From Teratosphaeria epicoccoides (lineage: Eukaryota; Ascomycota; Dothideomycetes; Mycosphaerellales; Teratosphaeriaceae), in NCBI GenBank assembly GCA_021401465.1, contig JADDMT010000149.1, positions 1 to 62,457 on the forward strand: a DNA stretch of 62,457 nt. The letters run 5' to 3'. Positions 11,739-24,222 of this stretch are shown here, one piece after another; the first letter of the stretch is position 1; every line of letters begins with the position of its first letter. The notes beneath the pieces are model-generated. The model saw only the letters and a program-made list of their open reading frames with translations, was not told where the DNA came from and did not search any database. Both the position numbers and the translations under genes were made by a program.

Positions 11739-14116
11739 CGAAATAAAAGGGCAGCTAGGTATCGAGCGATGACAGCTACAAGCATAGAGATCTAGTCTCG
11801 GACTCTTAGGGCACGTTTCTGTGCTCCTAATCTCACGTCAGGAGCAGGGGAACGCTTAGCCGCCTTATTGTCCTGCAAGCTCTCGACATGAAGCCGGAAT
11901 TCAGACAATTCGAATCATACTAACCTAGTAGAAACAACCCATAGTTATCTCCTGCCTACGACGGACTATCCTTAGCCGCAGCTTATACTAGGATACTAAA
12001 AGGACGCATAATCCTACCTAGACTATACTTCGCTGTCCTGCCTCGACGTTAGCTACGCTACACTATTCATCTACCTAGAGGCAAAACCCTGCTACTCACG
12101 ACACTTCCGAAAGCAGCTTAGCGTTGTAGTAACGAGCTACGCGCTCTTATCTTGCCCCTCCCGAAATCATCTTAAGAGTTAGTTAGTATGCATTAGGACG
12201 TAGACACTAACTTGCAAGCAGAGGTGTATTGCCTAGACCGCAAATTCTCGTCGACCTAGAGGCGCGCAGACATCTCCTTCGACTTTGTAGCTCTTAGGGA
12301 TAAATAGCGGGTTAAATGATGACCAAGTTGCCTAGACAGAACGATGTAGCATCATAATCGAGTATGAGGCAGCGGGAGGCGGCGTTGTTAATTGTTAGTA
12401 AGACCGAACGAGCTGTCGACTAGTACCGGACTAGTTTTTACGCGTAAGGGCTAGGTCCTTATAGTGTCGGGAATAGTGTATACTTGACAGAGAAAGTAAA
12501 GCTACTCGGCTTTAGCTGCCTTAGTAATTATGCTTTCTGATCCGCTAGACCTTAATACAACATCAAATCGACTAGGTAGACATGCTCCTCCTAGTAGATA
12601 GGGTAGTACTAAGCTAGGCGTTATAAGAGGTAAATAACAGTCGTAGTAGTTTGACTGACAGAGCTTATAATGCTAGACTCTAAGCATAGTAGTAGAACAG
12701 GCAGTATAGCTCTGTCTTTACTCCTCTTTAATTAACATGATAATTTAGAAATTTGACTAGACAAGCGGAGCGCCATCGCATCTACAGGAAGCTTCTACGT
12801 AAACATGGCATATTCGGGTCGAATACTAGTCTGCCTAGTAGTCGCCAGATAAGGGCATCCTCTCTAGTACTTGACCTTTTCCCTGACCCTAGCCCTGACT
12901 CTAAGCCTTAGATAGTTCGATTTTACAAATTCTAAGAGTAACTGCTAAGACATAGACGAGCATTTTTTAGAGCTTACTACGTTAAGATCTACTTGTCGCC
13001 TATGTACCTAGCAATCTGCCATGTAGTATCTCGTTTAGTACACAAAGAGTCTTAAGAGCATCAGCGGGTCTCTTGTACTACTATCGCATTAAATGAATCG
13101 GATTAGAGCCTTTAATCTAGCCCCCTGATCTAGTAGGCTAGTATATTAAGGCTAACAATCATGATGACCTAACCTATGATCTGTTAGCATTGTTATCCCT
13201 AGTACGCTCTTATTAACAGATGTTTATAGCTAGTAAGTAGTTATATTACTAGCTCTGTTCGACCGTAGCGTCAGAAAGGCTTTACATAACTACTTTAGCG
13301 ATTACGTGATAGCATATGTCTATAGTGTACCTATATCCTTCCCTAGCTAGTATTAGCATATCGATTACAGCATAAGGCCTTCTAGTCTCTACTAAGTCGT
13401 TAGCTAGGGACGCAGATCTATGCGAATCGCTATAATCACGAACATGCCTACTTGCTAATAACTTAACAAGACTAAGCAGGACTTATAAACAGCATACTCT
13501 TATAGGGTCGACATTCTTCTCGGAGCTTTGTAGCTATAGCCGTACGGACTTGCGGGGCCTTAGCCTTCTAGCCTAGGTATAGCGAGGTATGCTAGAGCTA
13601 TAGGAGGGTTAAGGACTAACTCGCTAGCGAATGCTGCTAAGGCAATGACCTTTCTTAGACGAACGTCAGGCTGCGGAGCATAGCGAGCATGACAAGAGGA
13701 TCTTATCAAGCGAGCCGCGATCTAGGTAATTCAGGAAGATAGGACTTAATGAATGTCAGACTAATAGCAGAGCATGCACATTATACTACCATGAAATTTC
13801 ATGTCTATATTAATCTACATTTATTTGCCGCACAAGTCTAACCTAGAATTATAATCAGAGACAGCTTTCTACTTACTACCCGCGCAAGCTTGCAGAGGAT
13901 CGTAGGTCCTCAAGGTAGGCATATTCGCTGTCGACGTTGATTTTAATGCACGATATAGGGTGTCGAGGAAGATGCTATTATAGGTCTAGCAGAGCGTAGC
14001 GCTACGTTTACGTATCTGTTAGCATCAAGAGGGTAAGGGTACTAGAATTCTTGTAACATACCTAGTTCGACTTTAGTCATGTTAAGTAGGAGGAGACTAT
14101 TACATATGCTAGCAGA
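11739..14116. other. No gene identified; possible minus-strand continuation
   Basis: CpG is higher here than in most of the window (for example 11800-12440 and 13500-14050). Minus-strand frames contain further hydrophilic stretches, including a short reading (VDSEYAYLEDL) near 13900-13950 that could belong with the HeH remnant upstream. Exon structure cannot be resolved by eye. Confidence 0.3.
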
Positions 14117-14368
14117 TCATCGCACATTCTTAATGCCTCTGCTTAAGCGCTCGACTTGCGCTTAGTCCTCTCGTAGCTTCTACGCCTGCGGCATAATCTC
14201 CTTGTTAAAGATGTCGACTAACACTTGCTTCTTAGCCGACAACAGGAAGCTGACGTTATGCGCGATTAGGATAGAGCGTAGGCGCGGCATAGTAAGCGAT
14301 TTTAGGTTGAAGTTAGGTTCTAGATACGCTTAGTCATCTATGATGTAGTTGTCGGTAATGTGTGCCAT
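14117..14368 (-). pseudogene. HeH/LEM-type N-terminus (Src1/Heh1-like) remnant
   Basis: Minus strand from ATG 14368-14366 (MAHITDNYIIDD) the frame reads a YLEPNFN lead-in, then SLTMPRLRSILIAHNVSF, then SAKKQVLVDIFNKEIMPQ. This is the pattern of the short HeH (helix-extended-loop-helix, LEM-like) domain at the start of fungal Src1/Heh1 inner-nuclear-membrane proteins: 'LTVPxLRSIL' followed by 'AKKxxLVxLF'. Only two TAA/TAG codons fall inside before TGA 14119-14117 (a likely former Trp). The same frame stays fairly open upstream to about 14686. The downstream transmembrane and C-terminal domains were not found. Domain match from memory of the family. Confidence 0.55.
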
Positions 14369-15249
14369 GTGATAGACGGCGGTGTAATGTAGCAAGTGCA
14401 CAGACAAAGGACAGCCGTTATAGTTGTAAAGGCGAGGGTACTTTGTTAGTTCTATGCGTAGTGCGATTTGCTTGTTGTATTATGTGTAAGCTATTTGAAT
14501 GTATGGCTTCAACTATACCTCGATAAGCAGACAAGCGTAGTCGTGGGTAGCTGCAGCTACCTAGCGGGCAGTGTATTTAGGGACGCCTAGCAGTTACGGG
14601 TAAACGAGCTTGTACGGTAGGCAAGAGTTAAGGACGTGCGGCAAGGGAGTTCTGCAGAGGTTAACGCGCTAGCCTAGCTCTTCCTCCTGTATTCTAGGAC
14701 TTCATAAACATAGAATGAGAAATGACATTCATAGAATACTAGAATTAGACTTAGCCGCATCATTTTTTGGTCTACTCTGTCTAGGCGCATCCTACACTAG
14801 ACTTAGATCTGCCTCTATTACTATACTCGCGGCTCTACCGCCTATCGTATCTCGTACTCTTGAATGTACACTTCTCTAACACTGCTCGCTGCTTACGCAC
14901 TACTAGGTAGGACACCCTTCTGTCTGCTTAACGCATTGTAGTCGCTGCTTAGGTAGTGCTAATCTTAATACTGCTTCAGATATGTCCTCTAAGTTATCAT
15001 ATGTCTTGCGTTTCACGAGGTGTTCGACAAGGATGAGCTAGTTGACGTGAATTTGCTAAAGGTGTTAAAGAGGATTTTGAAGTTCTCGAGACAGGCATAT
15101 TTGCTGTTAGCGTAGGATTCGATGCGTATCATAGGGAGGACATTAAGGAAGATGTACTACTAGTAGCTACGCGAAAAGGCGTACCGAGTAGATAGTTAGC
15201 TTGAGGGCTGTAACACGTCATTCTAAATCTCCGCAATCTCCGTAGCCAT
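14369..15249 (-). pseudogene. Possible upstream part of the minus-strand gene, unrecognised
   Basis: From ATG 15249-15247 the minus strand reads MATEIAEI, later SKYACLENFKILFNTF and VREVYIQEYEIR in one frame to about 14700. The frame of the HeH domain then takes over (from GAG 14686: EEELG, later ATHDYACLLIEV). A spliced intron or an indel could link them. Stops are frequent but mostly TAG/TAA. Whether this belongs to the HeH gene, to a separate gene, or is chance is open. Confidence 0.3.
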
Positions 15250-15407
15250 CTAGTTAGGAGAACACGGCGGTCTATATGTGCTAATTAGTAAACGTAGGGG
15301 TGTCTTAGTTTTCCGACTTCAAGTCAAAACACTATATTAGCGCTATTATATTGTAATATCTATATTAATACTACTCTAATCATGTCAAAATCAGCCTTGA
15401 TTTCACC

Positions 15408-16920
15408 ATGCCTACTTAAACAATTAACTAGACATACTAGCAAGTATATGTTACTAACACTATAGCTACTAGCATCTACTATGTCAAGATTCTCAAGATG
15501 ATAATGTAAGAAGAGCAGACAATTATTAGTCGCAGCGTACTTACAAAGCAGCTTAATAGATAGGGAATCTATATATATGCCTCCTATCTAAAAGGTAATA
15601 ACAGAGTAAAGGTAGACTGCCTTATTAAGCATTAATATTAATCATGGCAGTCTACTAATAAGGAGATACTTGACATACGAGTTGCTAATAGATATGATAT
15701 AAGCCCTAGGACGTTATAGTAGTAGCGTCTTACTCTTAGTTTAAAGAAGAGGCTTATTAACTATAAAGAAGGTAAAGTAGAGAAAGAGTAACTTATACTA
15801 CTACTATATAGTAAGTATGATAAAGGTAATGCTTTGCATTATAGCAGAGAGAACCTATATGTATACTTTCGATGTCTTTAGAGGTTAGTTAGTAGGTAAG
15901 AGCTACCCTTAAAGTGTAATTATAGTGTAATTATAGACTAAATCTATTACAGAGATTGCCTTTTCAGGGCCGCTTAGTCTATTAACCCCTAGGGGTTTTG
16001 AGAGCGTAGCTGTCTATTAAGAGTTAAGCGTAGCGTCCTTTAAGTACCTAGACTAAATTAGGGCTAGTTAATTAACGCCTATAACAAGATAGAGATGTTT
16101 AGAATTAGCATTTACGCTGCTATTAATGTATAGTCTTGTAATATCATCTAGATATATGTTAGTATTATTAGACGCATGAAGCTAAGCGTCCTTACATAAT
16201 ACATTATATGTGTAAGGGAGTATAGAGTCATGCTATAGATCCTGCGGAGTAACAGGGGTCTTAAAATGCTAGACGTTACTAATGCTCATTTTTGGCTATT
16301 ACAGGAAGCTCGTAGCAATGTAAATAAAGGCTAGCTTCTTGACGCAAAAGAGCTTAGCGCTTAGCAGGACACATAACAAATAGCAAGAGTAGTAGTAGTA
16401 GCAGGCTAATAGTAGCTAATACCCTTTAATGAGTATACTAATACCAAGGTCTTAGAAGACAATATTAATGAAGAATCACAAGACAATTACCCTTGACAGC
16501 TAGATGTCTAGCATTGCTAGCAAGCTAAACAGCTAGTCTTTAGGCCATAGCTACTACTAGCGACTAAGCTACAATTCACTAATTATTACTAGTATGGTAC
16601 TAGCAAGATGAACTAGTGTATTAAGGGATAGTAGGGACAGCTCTTAAAAACTAAGCTTAATTACTAGAGAGATTGGTTTTAGAAGCTTAAAGACACTAAG
16701 GGATATAGCGAGAGGCAACTATCTAACAAGATTGCCTTCCTAGCAGTCTACATGCCTATTATCTAGACAGCGGCTACTAAATTTGTCATCTTGTAGAAGA
16801 ATCACAAGATTTAATCGTAGCTACATTGTCTACACTACATGTCAGGTATTCCTAAGCGTCTATATAGCTATCTAGAGAGCTATAAGACTATGCCTAGCTA
16901 GTAGAGCAGTATATGAGTTA
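15408..16920 (+). pseudogene. Unrecognised coding remnant with HTH-like segment
   Basis: A single frame from ATG 15408 keeps coding-like text over about 500 codons. It includes NKEILDIRVANRYDISPRTL near 15660-15720, which looks like a helix-turn-helix of the kind seen at transposase N-termini, then KKRLINYKEGKVEKE, and near 16670-16750 the charged RDWFQKLKDTKGYSERQLSN followed by KIAFLAVYMPII. Stops are almost all TAG/TAA. The middle (16000-16450) is weaker. It lies just upstream of, and on the same strand as, the gene split by B1, so both may be parts of one old element. No family assigned. Confidence 0.35.
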
Positions 16921-18084
16921 ATCATGATAGTCCTTAGCTACTAGCGCTTAAGCAGTATATTTTATCGACAGGATTCGGTAAGTCTAATAGCAGTGTACTT
17001 ATAGAGTTAATCGCTACACTAAGGAGCTATAGAGCTCCTTAGCTTTCCCCTTATATATACCTCTATGCATAAAGCCTCTCCTTATAGCGCTTAGTAGTAG
17101 TAGGAGTCATAGTAGTAATCATACTATTCGAAGATGCCCCTGTTAATGCATGTCAGATATTAACAAATACCTTCCTAATAAGATAATAGCATAGTACGCT
17201 ACAATCTTCTAGCAGACTAGCATTAACATCGCTGCTATTACTAGCGACGCTAGTAATACTACTACTAGCAGAAGACTACATAATCTCGCCTATTAGTACC
17301 TCCGCTACGCTACAGGGGTCTATGTTAACGCTAGTAATACTAGACTAACGATTCGACTATCTAAGAAGCATTACGTAGTACCTTAGTAGCAAGCTAAAGT
17401 TGACCTACAAGTACGTGAGGCTATTAATAGACTAACACTATCATATAGGGAGTAGCTAGTAGGCGTAGTTAACCTACTAGAGAACTTTAACTAATTGTAG
17501 ATCGATCGTATAAGAATATTCTTCATCTTATCGATATAAATCCCTGTAACGCTACAAGTTAATTAATCTATCTACTACCTACTACTTCCTTCTTCTCCTT
17601 GTCTCCTATCAAGATACTATGGCAGATTTAGCATTTATACAGCGTGTTAAGGACTAGATAGTACCTTGTCTATAGATAGGAGGACACTATAGTACTCTCT
17701 ATAACCATGAAATTCCGCAATATTTATTCTGCTATATAGTTAATCTAACCTATTAAGTAGTAGGAGTATCTCGACTAACAACGCTAGCGCCCTAGAGTAA
17801 GTCGTCGAAAGCCATTATGACTACACTAAGACTATCCCTAATACTAGGGTTATTGTAGCTTTTAACTAACTGTCTAGTCTCTTAGACACTAATATTACCC
17901 TAGCTCTTAGTTTTAATCCTAACCCTAGCATGTTAAATACCGCTATGACTACACTGCTACTAGCCTCTACTATAGCAAGTATAACTCTAAACCTAACACT
18001 AGAGCCTATCAGGCAGCTTGTCAGAAGCGCCGCTAAGTAGCTTAAGGCTAGCAAGGTTAACTAGTACTTACGTCATATGCTAGC
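16921..18084. other. No gene identified
   Basis: Mutated sequence between two plus-strand remnants. A plus-strand reading from ATG 17619 (MADLAFIQRVKD) is short and unsupported. A stop-free minus-strand stretch at 17866-18054 has no coding character. Confidence 0.35.
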
Positions 18085-18402
18085 ATGCCCTCTATTACTA
18101 ACTACAAGTGTATAGGACACAAACTATTACTACAGTCTAAACTAACACCGCACGCTAGTACACCTACTAGTTTATATCGAGTAGTCACAGAGTAGCTATA
18201 GTCCTAATTGACAAGAGGGAAAGGTAGTAGCAAAGCACTAAAGGGGGCTATTACTAATCTACTAGCGCTATTACCAAAGTGTCTAAGGATTAATCTTAAG
18301 GTCTAGAAGCAAGTAAAGACCTTTACACTTACTAAGCAATGTGACAAGGTAGATACCATGTCTGTAGCTAAGCCTAAGTACTAGTGTAATAGGGTAGTAA
18401 CC
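18085..18402 (+). pseudogene. Gene C, 5' part, interrupted by B1
   Basis: In the frame of GCT AGC ATG (18079) the sequence reads MPSITNYKCIGHKLLL, later SSKALKGAITNLLALLPK and KTFTLTKQCDKVD, with five TAG/TAA in 106 codons. The frame runs into the B1 target site at 18398-18402. Past B1 it resumes in the same frame at ACC CTA TAC GAC (25396), giving VVT-LYDNEYNRLKEK across the junction. That continuity argues for a true coding region cut by the retrotransposon. Family not recognised. Confidence 0.5.
18398..18402 (+). repeat. B1 target-site duplication, left copy (TAACC)
   Basis: TAACC directly precedes the 5' LTR and is repeated at 25394-25398 directly after the 3' LTR. Confidence 0.93.
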
Positions 18403-18878
18403 TGTCATAAGTGTCAGGAGTACTGTGAGTTACAGGATCCTAAGGGCCCTAAGTGCTATAAGTCATAGTATAGTCATAGGAGTACTATAAGTCATAAGCA
18501 AAGTCATAGGAGAAAGGATCTGTTACGTAAGGACAGATCCCCGGATCTGTAGGGTTAGTCTACAGATCTATAGGCCTATAGGGGAGAAGGGATCTATTAT
18601 AGGATAACAGACCCTCGGATCTGTAGGGTTAGTCTATAGATCTACAGACATGGATCTAATAGGTCTATCGACAGATCTAACAGAACTGCTCTGTCTCTCG
18701 AGTATATAGGATAGCTTTAGGATAGGCAGTTAGGAGCTTCGTGCTTAATCTTAATTTAATCCTCTCTTACTTAGAGGAGAGTTAGTTATAAGGTTAACTA
18801 CTATTGTCGATATTCTTTACAGCTCTGCGAGTCTAACACCTAGTTACCTTCCTGCTATTAGCACCTACCCTTATGACA
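18403..18878 (+). repeat. B1 5' LTR (476 bp)
   Basis: Nearly the same as 24918-25393. Inside are two related imperfect palindromes, GGATCTGTAGGGTTAGTCTA followed by CAGATC near 18543 and again near 18614, plus further AGATCT/AGATCC motifs. The bases after the LTR (TTTTAAGCACTACTTC) do not match a usual tRNA primer-binding site starting TGG, so the priming mode is unresolved. Confidence 0.95.
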
Positions 18879-18937
18879 TTTTAAGCACTACTTCTAAGGA
18901 AGCATTAGGGGACTCGTCAAGTGCTTAACATACGCCT

Positions 18938-20719
18938 ATGTCAAGTAGTTCTTTAACTATTAGTTTCACTTCTAGCGACAGTTAACTAACACTACAAGAA
19001 CAAGTTGCTACTATACCTCAAGTTACATAGTAGCTCGAATCTATTTATCTTAGCGAGATAGCTCTAGCATCTGTCGCAGGTTTAACTACTAGGAATAGAC
19101 ATAGTAACAACGGCTTCAAGATAGGAAGCCCTATAGAGTTCACAGGACAACGATCTTAAGTCGAGATGTTTATCCTAGAATGCTAGTTAGCATTTAACGT
19201 AGATACGGAACAGTTTACAACATATTATAAGCGAATGATGTACATTGTCTCTTACCTGAAGGGACTAGCATTCAAGTTTATCTAGCCTTATCTAACAGAT
19301 TATCTGGATTATGTTAGTAACGTTGAAGCTAGGAAGACAATAACTAGGGAGATTCTTAACTTAGACAAGTCTTTGTTTAAGGCATTACGCGAAGCTTTTA
19401 GGCTCGGTAATAAGCAACAAGAGGCCGAGAGAGCTCTCCTAGGAATCTAGCAGAAGGGTTCTGCTATCAAGTACTACGCGGACTTTTAGACTCTCTCTGC
19501 TTAAGTCGACTAGAATGATAATGCTTTAGCCGCTTAGTTCTACTAGGGACTAAAGGAGACAGTTAAAGACGAAATTGCCCGAGGAGATTAGCTAACGACA
19601 TTCAAGGAAATGAGCGGTCTTGCGATTAGAATCGATAATCGCATCTAGGAATGACAGCAAGAATGACAACATAGAAATCGCAAGCTAGCACAGGCTAACC
19701 ATAAGGTCTAACGATTAGCACTAAAATGGCGAAGCGATTACTATAGTCTCTAACCTATGGAGTTAGATGCGACTAAGGGGCGTCTAAGGAATAGACCCTA
19801 AGGAAAGCTGCGGAAGGGCTCTCCTCCCTAGAATAGTCTGAAGAAGCTATTCGACAAGAGTAATCTCGAGTGCTATAACTGTAGAAAGAAAGGACACTTT
19901 GCCCGCGAATGTTTTGCGAAGAAGTAATAACAGGAACTACCTAGGATAGAGCAGGCTTGTGTGACAACAACGGCGCCTAAGCAAAAGGCCGCTACTACTT
20001 AAGAACCGGACTATGCCGCACTTACTTAGACTACGTGCTACAACGACGATTGTCGAATTCACATGAGTGATCAAGATAGTTCTAGATAGTACCCTAGCTA
20101 AAACAAGGCATAGTCAATCTGTGCGCTAAGGGGTATACCTTCTAGTGCGATAGTCCTAAGGTAACAGGAGCTAGAAGAAGAAGAAGAAGGTTCGGACATT
20201 AACTACGAGCTTGTCAAAGCCGTCATTCCTGATTCTGAGGAAGACGAGAGCATAGAGCGATAGGCTATGCCGCCATATGACATTAGACTTAATATTATCC
20301 GAATCATATAGAACTAGTAGGCTTAGGCTTACCTATGGATTAATAGAGTACAACACATCGACTAGCTTTAGTATAACAAACTAGCCGACTATATGCGACG
20401 ACACCTAAGGAGACTACTAGTCGTAGCTTAACCTTACGCGCATCAGAAAGTTATCTAAGAAATTGTACCGTTCGGGGTAGAGTTCACGCCCTAGGGAGGC
20501 TACCTAACCTACGAAGGTATTTAGATTCTACAAGCGCTATAACTCCGAGTCTATTACTTAAAGATAGAGTACGCAAGAAACGCGCAGGAACAGCAAGGCT
20601 AAGAGCGAGAACGACCTCTTAGGCCAGAAAACAGTAACGCTTAGAGAAGAAGCCGAGACTGCACGATCCCTGAACTAGTCCGTGAAGACAGTTATTTAGG
20701 AAACAACAAGGTCCGCTAG
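18938..20719 (+). pseudogene. gag: B1 gag: capsid/nucleocapsid, inactivated
   Basis: From ATG 18938 one frame runs 593 codons to TAG 20717-20719. It contains a capsid-like region (FIQPYLTD-type text with TAG for Gln, KSLFKALREAFRLGNKQQEA), the PMELDATKGR motif common before fungal Ty3 zinc knuckles, and an intact CCHC knuckle CYNCRKKGHFARECF at 19871-19915. A long acidic, Glu-rich tail (LEEEEEGSD) follows. Many TAG/TAA and some TGA interrupt it. B2 has an equal-length gag (49791-51572), which confirms both ends. Product would assemble the virus-like particle. Confidence 0.9.
20698..20704 (+). other. B1 gag-pol -1 frameshift site (mutated heptamer)
   Basis: AGGAAAC here corresponds to GGGAAAC at the same place in B2. 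GGA AAC is in the gag frame, gag stops five codons later, and pol continues in the -1 frame. Confidence 0.6.
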
Positions 20720-23700
20720 AATTAGACCTACAGACAGACTAGACAGGGCTGTAACAATGTGCCGCGATTGGCGCCAGATATGCGAACAACCTTAGAGTAT
20801 AGGTACACATTAACGAGATGCTAGCTAGGGCCTTATTAGATTCAGGGTGTACTAGAATCTTCATGACGCCTAAGTTCGCCAGGACAGCTAGGATAAAGCT
20901 ACAGGCAAAGACGAATGCTTTCTCGCTACAAGTGATTAATAGAAAGCCGGTTACATACAACTAAGGAGTAGTTGACAAAGAGACTAAGATGATGCCTCTA
21001 CGGATAGGACGCTACTAAGAGATGCTCTAGTTTAACATCATGGAGTCACTAGGCTTAGATGTAGTACTAGGGTTGCTATAGCTAAGAAACGCTAACCCCT
21101 ATATCGACTAGAAGAATAAAAGGATCTAGTTCCCGGAACTCTTAAGATTAATACCTCTACCTGTAGTGCATAACATACTAGGCAAGATTAAAATATGTGC
21201 TATGACTTCAAGCGAGATAGTAGCTACTATTAAGGATCTAGAATAGGAAGTGCATGTCCTATAGGTTAAAGCAACGTAATTAGAAGTCAAGGTCGAATTC
21301 ATAGTTCCTAATAAGTATAAAGAGTTCGCTACTCTTTTCGAGGAAGAACCCGACTAAGAAGCTCTGCTAGAACACTAGGAGTAGGACTACAGGATACCCT
21401 TACTCCCTAGCAAGACACTAACGAAGCAATTAGTTCGCCTGTTGTTAGTAGCGAAACTAGAGATTCTCCGGAAGTACCTTGAAGACAACCTCTAGAAAGG
21501 CTTCATCCGCGAGTTGTAGTCCCTGGCCGGATATCTAATCCTTTTTGTGCCTAAGGGGGAAGATGACTAGCGACTCTACGTAGATTATCGTAGATTAAAC
21601 GACATTATAATAAAGAATAGTTATCTACTTCCTTTACTCTTAGAATTGCAGGACCGCCTACAAGGAGCAATATAGTTCTTAAAGTTTGACATACCTAGAG
21701 CGTATAACCGAATTTGAATTAAGGAAGGCGAAGAATAGAAGACTACGTTCCGAACTAGGTTTAGACACTACAAGTATATAGTCATGCTATTTAGGTTAAC
21801 AAACGCCCTAGCTACATAGCAGGCATTTATTAACAATGTGCTACAAGAGTACCTTGACGTCTTTGTAGTTATATACCTAGACGACATCCTCGTCTACTCC
21901 TAGACAATCGAAGAGCATAGGACTTACATGTGTAAGGTACTTCAGAAACTCTAGGATTACCGGTTAAAGGTTAAGCCTTAGAAGAGCGAGTTTCATAAGC
22001 AGGAAGTACAATTCCTTAGCTACGTAGTAGCATAGAATGGAATCAAGATAGACACTAAGAAAGTCTAGGTCGTAAAAGAGTAGCCTACGCTAACTAATGT
22101 TAAGGAAGTATAGTCCTTCCTTAGATTCGCTAACTTCTACAGAAGATTTGTGGCAAATTTTTTGAAGATTACAGCACTACTTACAACTCTTATGACGAAG
22201 GATACACTATTCGTATAGGACGACGCCTAACGGGATGCCTTCAAGGAACTTAAGCGACAATTTACAGATTAGCTAATCTTACTTGTATTCGACCTAGATA
22301 AGCCTATTATAGTCGAAACAGATGCCTCTGACGTAGTACTCAGGGCATGCTTAAGTTAACTAGGACCAAGTAGACGACTACAGCTAGTCGCCTACTACTC
22401 GAGGAAATTGTCTAGACCTAAACTCTATTATGACGTCTACAACAAAGAACTTCTAGCCATAGTAGACGCCTACAAGGCCTAGCGAGTCTACTTAGAAGGT
22501 TCTAAGCACTAGGTTACAGTCTACATAGACTATAAGAACTTGCGATACTTCATAACGACGAAAGAGTTAAACTAACAACAGGTTTAGTAGAGTAAGGAGC
22601 TCTCTAGTTTTAACTACAAGAACGTCTATTACAAGGGGACTAATAACGCACGCGCCGATGCACTTAGCCGCCAGACAGACTACATGAAGGGCGTGAAGCA
22701 GGAGAAACACGCTATTCTCTAGGAAAATAGCGATAGCATGCTAGGAGTTAACCGACTCGCGGCTATGACTGTCACATAGACTTGTAAATTTCAGGACGAC
22801 CTGAAGAAAGCGCTAGTCTACGACCTAACTGCACTTGCTGTCCGCGACGACATTAATAGACAGGAGGATTAGGAAGACGAAGATAGAATCCTTCTGTTTC
22901 AAGGATTAGTATATGTGCTAACGTCTTTACGATCAGAACTACTATGCCTCTAACATAACGTACCTTAGGCAGGACACCTAGGAGTGTCTAAAATGAAGTA
23001 AATTCTCTGACAAGAATATTACTTCCCTAGGATAGGCAAGGCAATCGAGGACTACGTCTGTTAATGTGTAACTTGCTAACGAAGTAAGCATAACCGTTAT
23101 AGACTATATAGGCTACTACGACTACTTAAGGTACCTTAACGGCCATAGGAATTACTCGCCATAGACTTTATCGTTAAACTACCTTAGTCAAGAGAACCCG
23201 CTACTAATGAGTTCTTCGATAGGATCATAGTAGTAGTCGACTAATTTACTAAGTTCAGGAAGTTTATCCTGTACTACGAAGACTTTAAGACTAAAGATAT
23301 CGCGCATGTCTTTATCAAATAGGTAGTAGTACTACACGGCATGCTACAGGACCTAGTAACGGATCGAGGATCCGTGTTTACCTCTAACTTCTAGAGAGCC
23401 CTAATGAGACAATTCTAGGTTAAACATCGACTAAGTACTTCCTTCTACCCTTAGACAGATAGACAGACAGAATGTCTAAATCAGACGTTAGAATAGTACC
23501 TTCGATCCTATGTGAATAGGGACTAGAACAACTAGGTAGAGTTGTTGCTAATAGCATAACTCGCGTATAATAGTACACTAGCAGAGTCGATAGGACTCTC
23601 GCCATTTCAGATGGCATATAGATTAGCTATAGAAGACATTCCGGACGTCTTAGCTAGTAATCTAAACCTAGCACACCTTAGACGAGTAGAACATCTACGC

Positions 23701-24222
23701 CGACTATAAACAGAAGCACGACTCGACCTGCAGTTCTATTAGTAGAACATGGCATAGTACGTGAATCGTAAGAGAATTAAGGGACTAATTATAAAGGAGG
23801 GGGACAAGGTATATCTCCTCCGCTGTCACATTAAATTAGACAAGCTAAGTCAAACACTAGACGCTGTAAAACTAGGACTATTTAGGATTAAGGCTAAGAA
23901 GGGACCAGTTAATTTTAAGTTACAGCTACCTAGGCAGATAAGAATACACCCTGTGTTCTATGTCTCTCTACTAGAACAAGTAGCGCCAGACGCTACACTA
24001 CAAACAGAACCCTTACTACTCGACCCCGAAGTAGAAGAACTAGAGTACACTATCGAGAAGATTATCGACACTCGCTAGCAGGACAGACAGCAAGAGTACT
24101 TAGTAAAATGGGAAGGATATAGGAGTACCGAGAATACCTAGGAACCCCTAGAACATCTGCGAAACTGTTAGCAAAAGATACGAAGTTTCGAGAAAGGAAC
24201 GAACCTAGGAAGAAGATCCTAA
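20698..24222 (+). pseudogene. pol: B1 pol: protease-RT-RNase H-integrase-chromodomain polyprotein, inactivated
   Basis: One uninterrupted frame by indels, with the stop TAA at 24220-24222. Protease LLDSGCTRIFMTP with DSG at 20839-20847. RT with Y-L-D-D at 21874-21885 (IYLDDILVYS). RNase H with ETDAS near 22317. Integrase HHCC: His 22954 and 22975, Cys 23065 and 23074. Catalytic D 23164, D 23362, E 23470 (D-35-E). Integrase C-terminus in a residual 105-codon stop-free stretch at 23761-24078. Chromodomain YLVKWEGYRSTEN from 24097. TAG/TAA replace Trp and Gln throughout, for instance E-D-D-*-R-L-Y-V-D-Y in RT. Inactive. Confidence 0.95.

Noticed and set aside
17866..18054. 62-codon minus-strand open frame
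   Set aside because: Hydrophobic, composition-driven, no copy or motif, and it lies just before the coding-like plus strand of gene C.
18879..18900. tRNA primer-binding site after the B LTR
   Set aside because: The sequence after the LTR does not begin TGG, and no tRNA 3' end could be matched by eye; self-priming is possible but not shown.
20739..20960. Stop-free minus-strand frames at 20739-20960, 51592-51807, 23420-23617 and 54276-54473
   Set aside because: They lie opposite the protease and integrase regions of pol in B1 and B2 and are open only because the plus strand codes there.
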